Assembly (NCBI RefSeq): GCF_905171775.1
Contig: NC_053500.1
Location: 126,260,640-126,324,639, forward strand
Length of the DNA: 64,000 nucleotides
Direction of reading: 5' to 3'
Source of the DNA: Rana temporaria
Taxonomy: Eukaryota > Chordata > Amphibia > Anura > Ranidae
Shown: piece by piece, positions 43,024 to 55,600 of the stretch
Position numbering within the stretch: position 1 is the first letter of the stretch
Layout: the number at the start of each line of letters is the position of its first letter
Notes under the pieces: model-generated
What the model saw: only the letters and a program-made list of their open reading frames with translations
Databases searched by the model: none
Told to the model about the DNA's origin: nothing
Program-made: the position numbers and the translations under genes

Positions 43024-43354
43024 CACTGCTCAAAAAAAATGTAGGGAACACTTTGAAATAATATCAGATCTCAACGGGCAAAAATCTCATGCTGGATATC
43101 TATACTGATATGGACGGGGTAATGTGTTAGGAATGAAAGGATGGCACATCATTTGATGGAAAAGAAAATTATCCACCTGCAGAGGGCTGAATTCAAAGAC
43201 CCCCTGAAAATCAAAGTGAAAAAATTATGCAGCAAGCTAGTCCATTTTGCTGAAATTTCATTGCAACACCCCTCCCCCTCTGCTAATTAACTGACCCGAT
43301 CAATATCCCAGGAGTTCTGATTCAAAAGTGTTCCTTTAATTTTTTTGAGCAGTG
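43024..43354. mobile_element. Mariner/Tc1-type MITE, 331 bp, TA-flanked
   Basis: Ends CACTGCTCAAAAAAA and TTTTTTTGAGCAGTG with inner AGGGAACAC / GTGTTCCT, flanked by TA at 43022-43023 and 43355-43356. Confidence 0.88.
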
Positions 43355-43483
43355 TATTATTACCTCATAGACATGACACTTTCAAATCTAAATAGGAGGA
43401 AAAAACAAGTGCAGGTAGTTTTTTTTTTAATAAAGTTCTTGAGAATGAAGGTATGCAAGAAGAATTAAAGACTTTATATATTG

Positions 43484-43489
43484 TTTATT
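43484..43489 (-). promoter_or_regulatory. Candidate polyadenylation signal of BPIFB2
   Basis: AATAAA on the minus strand about 100 bases past the stop, in an AT-rich stretch. Confidence 0.5.
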
Positions 43490-43585
43490 TGAATTTGTGG
43501 TTTATGAGTGTCCTTTTCCTGGATGTAAGGCTCTTCATCCCTGATTCATATAGGATATACAGTGACAACTCTTTACAGCTTGATT

Positions 43586-43627
43586 TTACTTGACATACTG
43601 GAGATCAGATGACACAACTGCATATCC
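43586..43627 (-). CDS. BPIFB2: BPIFB2 last exon: C terminus and stop
   Basis: Encodes GYAVVSSDLQYVK and TAA. 42 nt after a ttttttacag acceptor. Confidence 0.88.
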   Translation of the reverse strand, partial: GYAVVSSDLQYVK

Positions 43628-46600
43628 CTGTAAAAAAAACAAATACAGAAAACAATCAATGATTTATGAGATTATTAGTTGTAATACCCTTATCCTATTA
43701 GGGGCTACCAGTAAATTTAGCTGTGCTAGGTTGTAGTTATCCTGGCTGATTTGCTGTCTTTATGATCATTTGGGTTTTCTTCTAAGTCTGGTGTGGCTGC
43801 GGCTTCTCCCTTCTGTCAGTAGGTGGCACTGTTACCTTTGGCATTAGCTGATGAGCTACAGTAAAGCTAGGTTATGAATATGCATATTTCCCTTAGCCAA
43901 TCAGTAGGAGTTTCATGGCCACTGAGCATGCTGGGAGAGAGTATATATTTAGGGGAAATCAAGTGATCAGGGTCCTCCCACCCAGACCCTGGTCTGGTGT
44001 GGATGCAGTGGCGTAATTATCATAGTCGCACCAGTTGCACTTGCGACCGGGCCCCTGAGTTTTGCTACTGTAGGGGGGCCCGCGCCGCCCGGGAGATACT
44101 ACATTAGTAATTTACCCAAACGGCTGCACGCCCGCACTCGCGAGCACACTGCAGTCCCTGCCCACTCCGACCATCCTCGGCACAGTCCCCGCCCACTCCA
44201 CCCGCTCCGCCAATCCTCTCTGCCCATCCTCTCCTATCTCTCGCACTCAGCGCACAGTCCCTGCCCACTCCGACCATCCTCGGCACAGTCCCCGCCCTCT
44301 CCGCCAATCCTCTCCTCTCTCGCACTCAGCGCACAGTCCCTGCACGCGCGCCCATTATCTCCTCCCGCACTCACGGTACAGTACACGGCGGCTCCGCCCA
44401 TCCTCTCTGCCCATCCTCTCCACCCGCACTCACGGGCCCAATCCCTGCCTGCTCTGCCGATCTCAGACTACGCCTGCACAAACTGGTACTCGCAGGACCT
44501 GCCCATCCTCTCTGCTCGCCCAAAGAAGACCTAGCAATGAGGGGGAACCAAGACATCTGCAAGTGAGTGGCACCCATCCCTCTAAATCAACAATGCCACT
44601 GATTTCCCCCCCTACATCACCACCACTACTGCCACTGATGCCCACCCCACCACCACTACTACTGCCACTGATACCCCCACATCACTGCCACTGATCCCCC
44701 CACATCACTACTGCCACTGACCCCCCCACCACCAATACTGCCACTGACCCCACCCACCCCCCACATAACCACCACTACTGCCTCTGACCCCCCCCCACAT
44801 CACCACCACTACTGCCCTGATCCCCCCCACATCACCACCACTACTGCCTCTGACCCCCCCCACATCACCACCAATACTGCCTCTGATCCCCCCCCACATC
44901 ATCACCACTGATACCCCCCCACCACCACTACTGCCTCTGATCCCCCGCACATCACCACCACTACTGCCTCTGACCCCCCCCCCCCCCCCCACATCACCAC
45001 CAATACTGCCTCTGATCCCCCCACATCATCACCACTGATACCCCCCCACCACCACTACTGCCTCTGATCCCCCGAACATCATCACCACTACTGCCTCTGA
45101 TCCCCCGCACATCACCACCACTACTGCCTCTGACCCCCCCCCCACCAATACTGCCTCTGATCCCCCCCACATCATCACCACTGATACCCCCCCACCACCA
45201 CTACTGCCTCTGATCCCCTGCACATCATCACCACTACTGCCTCTGATCCCCCGCACATCATCACCACTACTGCCTCTGATCCCCCGCACATCATCACCAC
45301 TACTGCCTCTGATCCCCCGCACATCATCACCACTGCTGCCTCTGATCCCCCGCACATCATCACCACTACTGCCTCTGATCCCCCGCACATCATCACCACT
45401 GATGCCTCTGATCCCCCGCACATCACCACCACTGATGCCCCCTACATCACTACCACTACTGCCACTGATGCCCACCCCACCACCACTGCTGCCACTGATC
45501 CCATCCCCACCCAACCACCACTGCTGCCACTGATCCCATTCCCACCCAACCACCACCGCTGCCACTGATCCCATCCCCACCCAACCACCACTGCTACCAC
45601 TGATCCCACCCCCCCCCATTGCTGTCACTCATCCCATCCCCCACCACCGATGCCACTGATCCTATCCCTCCCAAACCACCACTGATCCCATCCCCCACCA
45701 CCACCGCTGCCACTGATCCCAGGGGCGTAACTACAGTGGTCACAATTGCAATAGCGCACATGTTGCCCCTAAACACCTGGATGGGGGGCATTTAGAGGAA
45801 CAAATCCCCTCCATTTTTCTCCTGCCGCCACCAAAAGTCTGCTTCTCCTCCTCTCCCTCCGATAGACATTCAGTGGCAGCAGGAGGAAAATAAAGAGGAT
45901 TTGTTCCCCCTCCTATCTAGGTCCTGCTGCTTCCAGGATTAGTGGGAAGGGCCCTGGCCGGAGGTCAGGGGTCCCTCCATGGTTTCTTGCACCGGGGCCC
46001 TGAAGGTTCTAGTTACGCCTCTGTGTGGATGTATGAGAAGCAGCTGTGTTGGGTGAGGCCTGAAGCCTAAGGCCAAGCAATGTGCTCGAGGCTCAGCCAG
46101 AAAAAGCCTGTTTGTTGCCTGGAGGCATGAGGGACGAAGTTCTGAGGTGAAGCACCAGAGGTTACTCTTCCATGAACCTGGGACCGTGGAGAGCTTAGGA
46201 AAGCGTCAAGATGAACTCATCCAAGGAAACCCTGCATGGTACTGTGAGTTTTTGGTTTCTACAAGAGACAGCTGTTGCTACATAGATACAGAACGTGGGG
46301 TGCAGGCCTAATGCCCTTGTTTTATATTGTTGTCTACCTGGATATTTTTGTGTCTTTGGGTCTGCAGGTCTGTTTGCCTACTGTCCTAGAGAGTCCTGTG
46401 CCCTAACCCTCTCTCCCTTAGTTTGTTGTTGTAAGCAATAAACTCACTTTTGTTCAGCCTAAACGTTATTGGCAGGCTGGCAGCATCCTGAGGTGAAACC
46501 TCAGCCCTCCCTAATGCCAGGGCTAAGGTTTTAAGGGGGTCACTTCATAGTATACACATGTATTAGGGGTGGTTTTAACAGTAATAAGGAGTAGAGATGA

Positions 46601-49600
46601 TGAGTAATAGAATATTTAATCTGCTGCTGATCTAAAGTCCGCGGACCGTTTTCATCGGACATGTCCCGTCGTGTGTACGAGGCCTAAGAAGTAGCTTTTA
46701 ACATGCATTGCTTACCTTTTTCACTTCTATGACTTCATGAATAAGCTCAACACCAGGCAATGATGGTAAAGATACTCCAACACTCAGGTCAGCTGTAAAA
46801 ATGGTACAAGTCAGTATTAAAATAAAATAACATATAAAAAAAAGTATGCACTATTATAAGATGTCAAATTAAAAGAAAAATGCCCATTCGTCAATTTTTT
46901 TTAATTTTAAAGACTCTAGACAGCAAGTGGAGCTTCAGACTAAAGTGACATGAGTCAGATCATCATAATTTGAATCTAAGATCAAAATATTACCACTAAT
47001 AATAGTTATATACATTAAATTGAACTTTTTTTTTTCTTGATGCCATCATCATTCATCCAAAAAGTTCAGAGAAAGCCATTTGAATAAAAGATGAAACATC
47101 TACATTTTAGTTTATGTCCAGTTTAATGTAATTACCAAACTATATCATGACCTGAGAACTTCAACAAATGTATGTTATTTTTTATGAATAGGGGGTGTGT
47201 GATGTGGATTAGTGTTGGGCGAACAGTTTGGTCCGAGCATGAGTTCGGGCTGAACATTGGCTGTTAATGGGGACAAGGGTCTCTTCTCCACAATTCTAGA
47301 TGGTTGTGGGGGTCTGCGGGCAGGGGGCTTACTGTTGGAATCTGGAAGCCCCCTTTAACAAGGGGCCCCAGATCACAGCCCATCCATGTGAATGAGTATG
47401 GGGTACTATGTACTATTAGCCATTCACCAAAAAAGTGTCAAAAAGTAAAAAAACAAGAGACAGTTTTTGTCAATTCTTTTATTTGAAAAAAAAAAATCCA
47501 TCGTCAATCATGCAGACTACTGCACCCAAAAAAGAACAAAACAAAAAATGCTCCGCCTTCATTGATGGCCAAACGTTTGACAGTTTTTATAGAGGGAAGG
47601 GGAGGGGCATGCACCAGTCTGTGACATCACAAGGAGACGGGGCCACCAGGTGACGTCACCTGTGGCTCTGACCCTTCCCTAAATAAGAACTGTCAAACAG
47701 CAGAGGAGGCATTAGGCAGTCAGCCATCAATGAAAGCAGAGCGTTTTCTTTCTATTCCGGGTGCCACGGGCAGCATGATTGACGACGGATTTACATCGGG
47801 GGGATAGTTTTTTATTTTTTAATAAAGGAATTGTCAAAAATTGTCTGAGTTTTTATTACTTTACACAGCCCAGGGTTATGGAGAAGAGACCCTGTCCCCA
47901 TCAACATGGGGACAAGGTGATTGGGGGGGGGCAGATGTGCCACCCCCCCCCCCCCCCCCCCCGCCAAGGCACTATATTTAAAGGGATTTTTCATTTTTAT
48001 TGTTGTACTTTAAGCATCATTAAAATCACTGCTCCTAAAAAAAAAAAAAAACATTTTAAAAACATTTTTTGCATTGATACATGTCCCCCCAGGGCAGTAC
48101 CCGAACCCCCATACCCATTTTATGGCCAATTACTTGTATTTAAGCCTTCAAAAAGGGAACTTTTGATTTTTCCTGTTTGGCTTCCGTAGGCTTCAATGGG
48201 GTTTGCTGTTCGTCTTAGAACTTTTCGCCTGTTCAGGAGTTCGGCCCATCTCTAATGTGGATATGAACTATGGTTCCTATGGTTTATTGATTAATAATCA
48301 GTTTATTTCCTAAAACAGACTGATGTGATTTTTTGCCAGGCTTTTTCAGTTTACAATAGCTGTAACACTTATAATTGTTGACTACCACATGTTTTCAGCA
48401 CGTATTTTACGACTCAATGTCCTAGCCTTGACTCAGTCTAGGTCAGGAATATGCAATTAGTGGACCTCCAGCTGTTGCAAAACTACAAGTCCCATCATGC
48501 CTCTACCTCTGGGTGTCATGTTTGTGGCTGTCAGAGTTTTGCTATGTCTCTAATAATTTTAGATGTCTCTATCTTATTATTACACAGCTATTGAATATTT
48601 GTTTTGTTTTTTACCACATAGATTTTTCAGGCTAAATTGAGTTTAAATATCTCTGCTTTAATACTAAAACACAGTTAATGAATACTTTTGTTTACCATTA
48701 AGCTGAACCAGGTAAGCCATGTTGAAGAGGTCACGCATGTACCCCATCAGCACTGATGGCTATCGGGAAAAACAGAAAAAGGCAGTGTAAATGAAACAAT
48801 AAATTCATGGTTGTGTTAAACATTTTTTTTACATTTTGTTATGCAATATTAAAATGCACGAAAACATTTAAAGTGATTTAAAGTCTTATTTTTTTTCCTT
48901 AAAAATAACAAACATACCCTTACCTGCTCTGTGCAATGCCTGTGCACAGAGCAGCCCGGATCCTCCTCTTCTCCAGTCTCTCTTCTGTGATTCTGGCCCC
49001 TCCCTCCTGTTGAGTGCCCCCACAGCAAACATCTTCATATGGGGGCATCCGAGCTGAGATCCCTGTGTCCATTCAGACACAGAGCCGCGACCCGACCCTG
49101 TTCCCTTTCTCCCCTGATTGGCTGACTAACTTTGACAGCAGTGAGAGCCAATGGCGCTGTGCTGCTGTCTCAGCCAATGAGGAGGGGAGCACCGGCCAGC
49201 CGAGTGTCTCGTGCAACATCACTGAAATTAGTGAGGGCTCAGGAAAGTATTAGGGGGGCTGCTGCACACAGAAGGCTTTTATCTTAATGCATAGAATACA
49301 TTAAAGCGGAGTTCCACCCACATTTGGCATTTGGGAGTGGGGGCTTCAGGAGGAGTGGGACTTCCTGTGCTAAGAAAGTACGTAAATCCTTTGGCACACC
49401 CCTCTGAGTACTAAGAAGATGAATGGGCTGACATACTGGCAGGAATTAAAGTGGAACTTCACCTTCTTAGTCAACATTGATAATTTTTTAATCCTTATGC
49501 TGCCAGCATTAGTAAATAGAAAGGAAAATATATCATATTTACTAGTTTTAAACTTTTTTTTACATTTCTACAGTTAGGTTTCCATGCCTAAGAAAATTAT

Positions 49601-52600
49601 GTCATACATTGTGGGAGTCTTCAGGAGGGGAGGAGTTTTCTCAGCAAAGCGCACTCCCCTACCTGCATGTCTGATCTAAAACTTTGTTTCAACTGGAGCA
49701 CAGCCAATCAGCTTTAAGATGTTAATTTCCAAGCTTTGTGGAGAAAAAAAAGATAGTAGCTGATTGGTTGCTATGGACATGGCATCAGTGAAGACAGAAC
49801 TTGTCTCAGATGCTTTTTATGAAGTCCCTGCACTGTGCATCGGTACATCATCTACCCCTACCCATTGAGGATCTGCATTCTGAGGGCAACAACATCACTT
49901 CTGCCTATGGAGATGCCTGGGTACCGCTGTCACTGCTCTTACCCTCACACAGGAAGTTGTCAGGTTGAATTGGCTGAAACTAAGTGGAAGACTGAAAAAT
50001 GATTGGCGTGAACCAAGTGCCTAGTAAAGGAACATCTAATGACTTAAAAAAGAAAATTGCTTAGGCCTCGTACACATGATCAGAATTCCGACCGTGTGTA
50101 TGCCCCATCCGATGGAATTCCGTCGGAATTCTGATGTGAATTTGGTCGGACAAAGGTCCGATCGTGTGTACAGGGCATAAGATATACTTTGATGAAGGTA
50201 ACAATTCAGGTTGTTTCATTCAATGATGTGTTAACATTATTCTGAAGTGAGCTAAATAGCTTACATTTGTCTTGCACTTTCCAAAAGAGCTTGCAGACAT
50301 TGTGATTTTGAGATCTCTATATAAAAAGAAAAATAGAAACCAATGAATTTGGGAATCAGTACTGTTGTTGAAACCAGAAGAACGAATGGCCTACCCTTGC
50401 AGTCCTACTGATGTCGCGATCTTTCCCCTAGACACATCCAACTTGGCCATCAAGTTAGCGCCCTGTGCAGACAGACAAAGTAAATATTTAGAAATTTGAC
50501 AAATTCATCCAAATGTATCTTTGGTTTAAAAGACATTGAAACCGGTATCTGAAGTCTAAACATTTTTTGGGGTTTTGTTTTGTATACAGTGGGGAAAGAT
50601 TACAAACCCTTTAGGTTTTTATTGCCTTCAGACATAATTATAGATACCGTATTTGCCGGCGTATAAGACGACTAATTTTCCAGTTTAAATGTTGGTTTTG
50701 GGATATACTCACCATATTAGATGACCCCTCACTATGTCATTGCCTCACCTCACTGTGTCATTGCCTCACCTTACTGTACAATTGCCTCACCTCACTGTGC
50801 CATTGCCTAATGGTGCCATTGCCTAACTGTGCCATTGACTCACCTAAATTTGTCGATCTTCATTCCGTTTTTGCCTGGCAGAGTGAGTCAGACTGCGGGC
50901 GTCCATTTTTTAAAAGCCGCGCCTCCTCCTCGTCCTGTTCCGTGATAGGCGGAACACTCAGTTTCCCAGCAGAGCCTGTGTTCAGTGTTCCGCCTATCAC
51001 GGACGTCCTCTCGTCCGAGGCCCAGGACGAGATGAAGTCCGTGATAGGCAGATCACTGAGACTATCACGGAACAGCACGAGAAGGAGGCGCGGTTTTAAA
51101 AAAATGGACGCCCGCAGTCTGTATAAGACGACCCCGATTGTTGAGCCAAATTTTTAAGCATAAAAGGTTGTCTTGTTCGCGGCAAATACGGTAGTTAGAC
51201 CATTACACTAACACAGGATGGTACTGTGGGTGCATGTGAACATGGTATAAGATGCCACATCCTAATATCATCGGTATATGTTTGGAATGGAAGTATGGGC
51301 TTTATAGGCACAAATTTGTATTAGTAACAATGTAATAATATAAAAAGACATAAAAACATTACTGCAGCATCCTACAGTTGGCCATTGACATCTCCATCTC
51401 CAACATTAGTTGCCTCTACTCACCACATTGAGAGTCATTAGGTGCTGATTACGCATGCTATCCATCATAACAAACATCTCCACAACTGGAGAAATCTGAA
51501 CTGACACGAAGTTGGAGTCGAGAGTAACAAGTGGTGTTTGAGTGAGGATTATCTTTATGTTCACAGAAAGAGAATGCTTGTATTTCCAGCTGATCTGCAG
51601 GCAGAAATAACATGTCGCTTTTTATTCTTTTTTATTGTATTTTTGTACACATTATTGTACACATTAACCACTTCCCTACCCGCTCATAGACACATGACGT
51701 CCGCAGGAGGGATCTCCCATCCTGGGTGGGTGTCATATGATATCCTGGGCTTCCCGGCTGTCTAGGGGGCACGCGCGTTAGCACGGCTGGAACATGGATC
51801 CGTGGGTGTAAACACAATACACAAAGAATTGTCTGCACAAAACTGCTTAGGACAGGAAAACTATGGTAATTTTTGCCCCCTTCCCCTGATGGAGCCTGAT
51901 GCATCCTGCTGCTCCACAGATGCAAAGGTACCTCAATCCAATGGGTGCAGTTTGCTCGCATCTAGCAGGGTAAGTCTCACTGTCCAGGCTGTCCGGTGAC
52001 GTCAAGAATTTTGATTGATCAAAAGAATTTTGATCGATCAAAAAAATTAAAGATTAATTTAAATTAAAGATTAATCAAGAACAGAATCTTTAATTTCCCC
52101 AGCCCTAGTAAGGACAAAACCAAGGGGGACAGACAGAGGGGGGGGGGGGGGTCTCACCTGCTACCCCCTTTATCCACTTTCTCCTATCTTCAGCTACAGG
52201 GTCTTCCGAAGTCACCTTGTGTCAAGACCGTGGGGTTACACGGTGTGCTGCAACAAGTCCTGATATGATTGAGATTTTTTATACGTATTCCACGCCTCCC
52301 AGATTTCTGAGAAGGATGAAATTTTATCCTGTGCCGTGAATATCAGCTCCTCCATTGTCGCTACGCGGTCAACACGTGTCGCCCACTCCTTCATTGAGGG
52401 CGACCGTGCGGATCTCCAATGCACCGGCAAGCACATCCTAGCCGCATTTATCAAATGCATGGCAATTGATTTGAAATATATTTTTTGGGGATCTTAGACA
52501 AATGCAAGAGATACTGTGCTGGTGAGAATTCCAATGGGAGCGAAGATATGGCAGTTGTCACCTCATGTACCTTATGTCAATATGGCTGGATCAGGGGGCA

Positions 52601-55600
52601 TGACCACCAGACATGTAGGAAGGTACCCACATCTTGTTTGCAACGCTAACAGTGTTCTGGCACCGTCGGAAAAATTTTATGAAGTAACTGTGGAGTCTTA
52701 TACCATCTAGTTTTGATTTTGTACCCATTCTCCTGAATGCCTATTCGTTATGGCATGCTAAAGAAGTAGTATTTAATGTGATCAAAATATATATATATAA
52801 ACCAGTACATACCTCAGGAATATGGGAACCCAGTGCAGATGTTGACAGATAGTTCCTAAAAGAAGCCTAGAAGCAAGATAAATCAATGTGATATGTTAAT
52901 TGGTTTGGAATATGTAGAGAAGAAAGCCAGTAAAACATATGAATAATGATATGGGTGAAAATAGCTTTGTGGAAAACGCATCATCTCACAGTATAAAGGG
53001 CAATTCTAATTTCATGGACAAAACCAAGAAACAATAGGGCAGGAGATGAACCTGCTATACCTTGCTATGAGGGGAAAGAAATGTTCTTCTCCTCAATGAA
53101 CATGGGAAAAAAAACTTGGGCTCGATTAAAGTAATTATAAAACCTAACAATAAACTTTTCTCTTTTGCTCCATTTGGTCTGTTAAATATGTGATTGAACA
53201 AGTTTTAGGTTTTTTTTGCTCCCTGTTGATCCTGACAGAAAAGCTTGTGAGCTGATAAGTTCCTGTGCTTTCTGCCTCCATTAATAAATAAAATGAAGCC
53301 TGTGTCACTTCTGTTAACCAGAACCTCAATCGTAATGCGAGACTTTCTTCCTGGTGTGGAGAAAGCCTCTTGAGGGGAGAGGGGGCGAGCAGGAGAGTCA
53401 GGACGCTATCTACTTTGCAGATAGAGAAAGGAGCTGTGTGTTAGTGGGCGTCCTGACACTCCTGCACCCCCCCTCCCCCCTCAAGAGGCTTTCTCCACAC
53501 CAGGAAGAAAGCCTCGCATTACGGTGGTGATGGGAACAGTGGGCCATCTGCTGTTCCGCCTGCGTATCCCTGTTTCTATCTTTGGAACTGATCCACAGAA
53601 TCAGTTTTCCATAGTTAGGCAGAAGATCCGACATGTGTAAGGGACTTACACTGCCGGATCTTAGGATGCAGGAGTCGAAATGCCGCGTCAGGTATGCAAA
53701 TTAGCACTTACAGAGATCCACAAAGCTTTTCAGCTTCGTTTTTTCTCCGTAAGTATTAGTTTGCAAACGCAAAATTAGGGCTGCTTTTACAAAGTGTAAA
53801 GTGTAAAGTTAGTACACCTTGTAAAAGTAGACCCTTCTTTCCCGCGACGCTGTTATTTTTTTTTTTTTTATTTTTTTTTTTCCGCCGTATCTTTTTTTTT
53901 TTCCCGACGCAACTTTTTTTATCCGGCGCGATTCACAAAACTCGGCGTAACGTAAAACCGTGGAATGCACGTCGGGAAAATGACGTTGTGAGCATGCGCA
54001 GTACGGCCGGCACGGGAGCGCGCCTAATTTTAATGAGACTCGCCCCATTTGAATAGGAACGCCTTGCGCCGGCCGGATTTAAGTTACACAGCCGAAAATT
54101 TCTAGGTAAGTGCTTTGTGGATCGGGCACTTAGGTAGAAATTTTCCGGCAGTGTAACTTAAATGGGAATTTTTAAGTTACGGCGGCTGGCTGTGGATCTG
54201 GCCCAGTATGCTGTCTTTGGGTGGATCACTTCAAAATTTTCTAATGATTGAACCTGTTTGTGAATAAAACAAATGGCAACCATTTTACCAGAAATACAAG
54301 TTGACCATAGACTTACAGAAGTTGAAGGAATTTCCATGTTAAAGCCCCCAGAACTCTGAAAAGCTGTAAACATCGAGATGAAAAAATCCTGTGAGAGGCC
54401 GAGGTTGACCATTGCGTCTTTATTACCAGCATTAGGAGGAAGAGTGAAGTCTTTGGCACCATTTGGTATTTCAACAACCTGCCTATCCACTTCGTATTCC
54501 ACCTAAAGGAAAAAAATCAGTTTACATCTTATAAATAGAGTTGCTTCTCAAAATAAAAATTACACACTGCAGTTATATATATTTGATGTATAATGAAGAA
54601 TTGTGACTAATGCCAAGTAGTAAAACTAGAGAACCAACTCAAACAAAAAATAAATTCACCTCTACAGCGCCCGTTCTTTGCACCTCTGTCCCATTCACAG
54701 CCCCCCTTCTTTGAACATCAGTCCCCTTCCTTGCACCTCCATCCCTTTCACATCCCCTCTTTTTTGCACCCCTATCCCCTTCGCAACCCCCCTTCTTTGC
54801 ACCTCAGTCCCCTTCACAGCCTGCCTTTTTGCACCTCCATCCCCTTTCACAGCCCCCCTCTTTGCACCTTAGTCCTTTTCACAGCCCCCCTCTTTGCACC
54901 TCTGTCCCCTTCACAGCCCCCCTTCTTTGCAGCTCTGTCCCCTTCACAGCCCCCCTTCTTTGCAGCTCTGTCCCCTTCACAGCCCCCCTTCTTTGCACCT
55001 CAGTCCCCTTCCTTGCACCCCCATATCTTTCACATCCTCCCCTTCCTTGCACATCCATCCCCTTGTCAGCCCCCCCTTATTTGCACATCCACCCCCTTCA
55101 CAACCCCCCTTCTTTGCACATCAGTCCCCTTCACAGCCCACCATTTTGCACCTCCATCCCCTTTCACAACCCCCCCTCTTTTCACCTCAGTCCTTTTCAC
55201 GGCCCCCTCTTTTCACCTCTGTCCCCTTCACAGCCCCCCTTCTTTGCACCTCTGTCCCCTTCACAACCCCTTCTTAGCACCTCAGTCCCCTTTCTTGCAC
55301 CCCTATATCTTTCACATCCTCCCTTTCATTGCACATCCTTCCCCTTCTCAGCTTCCCCTTCTTTGCACCTCCATCCCCTTCACAGCCCCCCTTCCTTGCA
55401 CCTCCATCCCCTTCACAGCCCCCCTCTTTGCACCCCAGTCTCCTTTATGTGAATGCCCCTCCCTTACTAATCCTACCTTACACAGCAGGTAGTAAGGAGA
55501 ATACACAACATGCCCGGTCAGAGGGTGAGAGCTTCCCATATTTTCATGGTAAGAGGCAGATGATTGGTTGCTAGGACTGCCCCGCTACAAATCACCTGCC

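Larger units (their letters stand above)
43680..46547 (+). mobile_element. Solo LTR (~840 bp) split by a hAT element
   Basis: Starts TGTAATACCC and ends GGTCACTTCA, flanked by TAGT (43676-43679 and 46548-46551). Without the nested element and its duplication it is about 842 bp. It has a TATA-type AGTATATATTTAGG near 43941 and AATAAA near 46437, in the order expected of a plus-strand LTR. It lies in the last intron of BPIFB2. Confidence 0.7.

Noticed and set aside
45029..45628. 199-codon minus-strand Gly/Ser/Val-rich frame
   Set aside because: A product of the 33-bp C-rich tandem array; the neighbouring frame is open as well.
50810..51157. 115-codon frame with repeated VIGGTLS-like motif
   Set aside because: The repetition comes from the palindromes inside the TACCGTATTTGCC MITE; the opposite strand is open as well.
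51584..51590. Alternative acceptor ATCAG/C for the BPIFB2 exon at 51424-51594
   Set aside because: It would enter in phase 2, whereas the preceding exon ends in phase 0; GCAG/ATC keeps the frame and has the better pyrimidine tract.
54731..55492. 253-codon plus-strand frame rich in Pro, Ser, His and Phe
   Set aside because: It follows the ~32-bp minisatellite; three frames stay open together and no domain is present.
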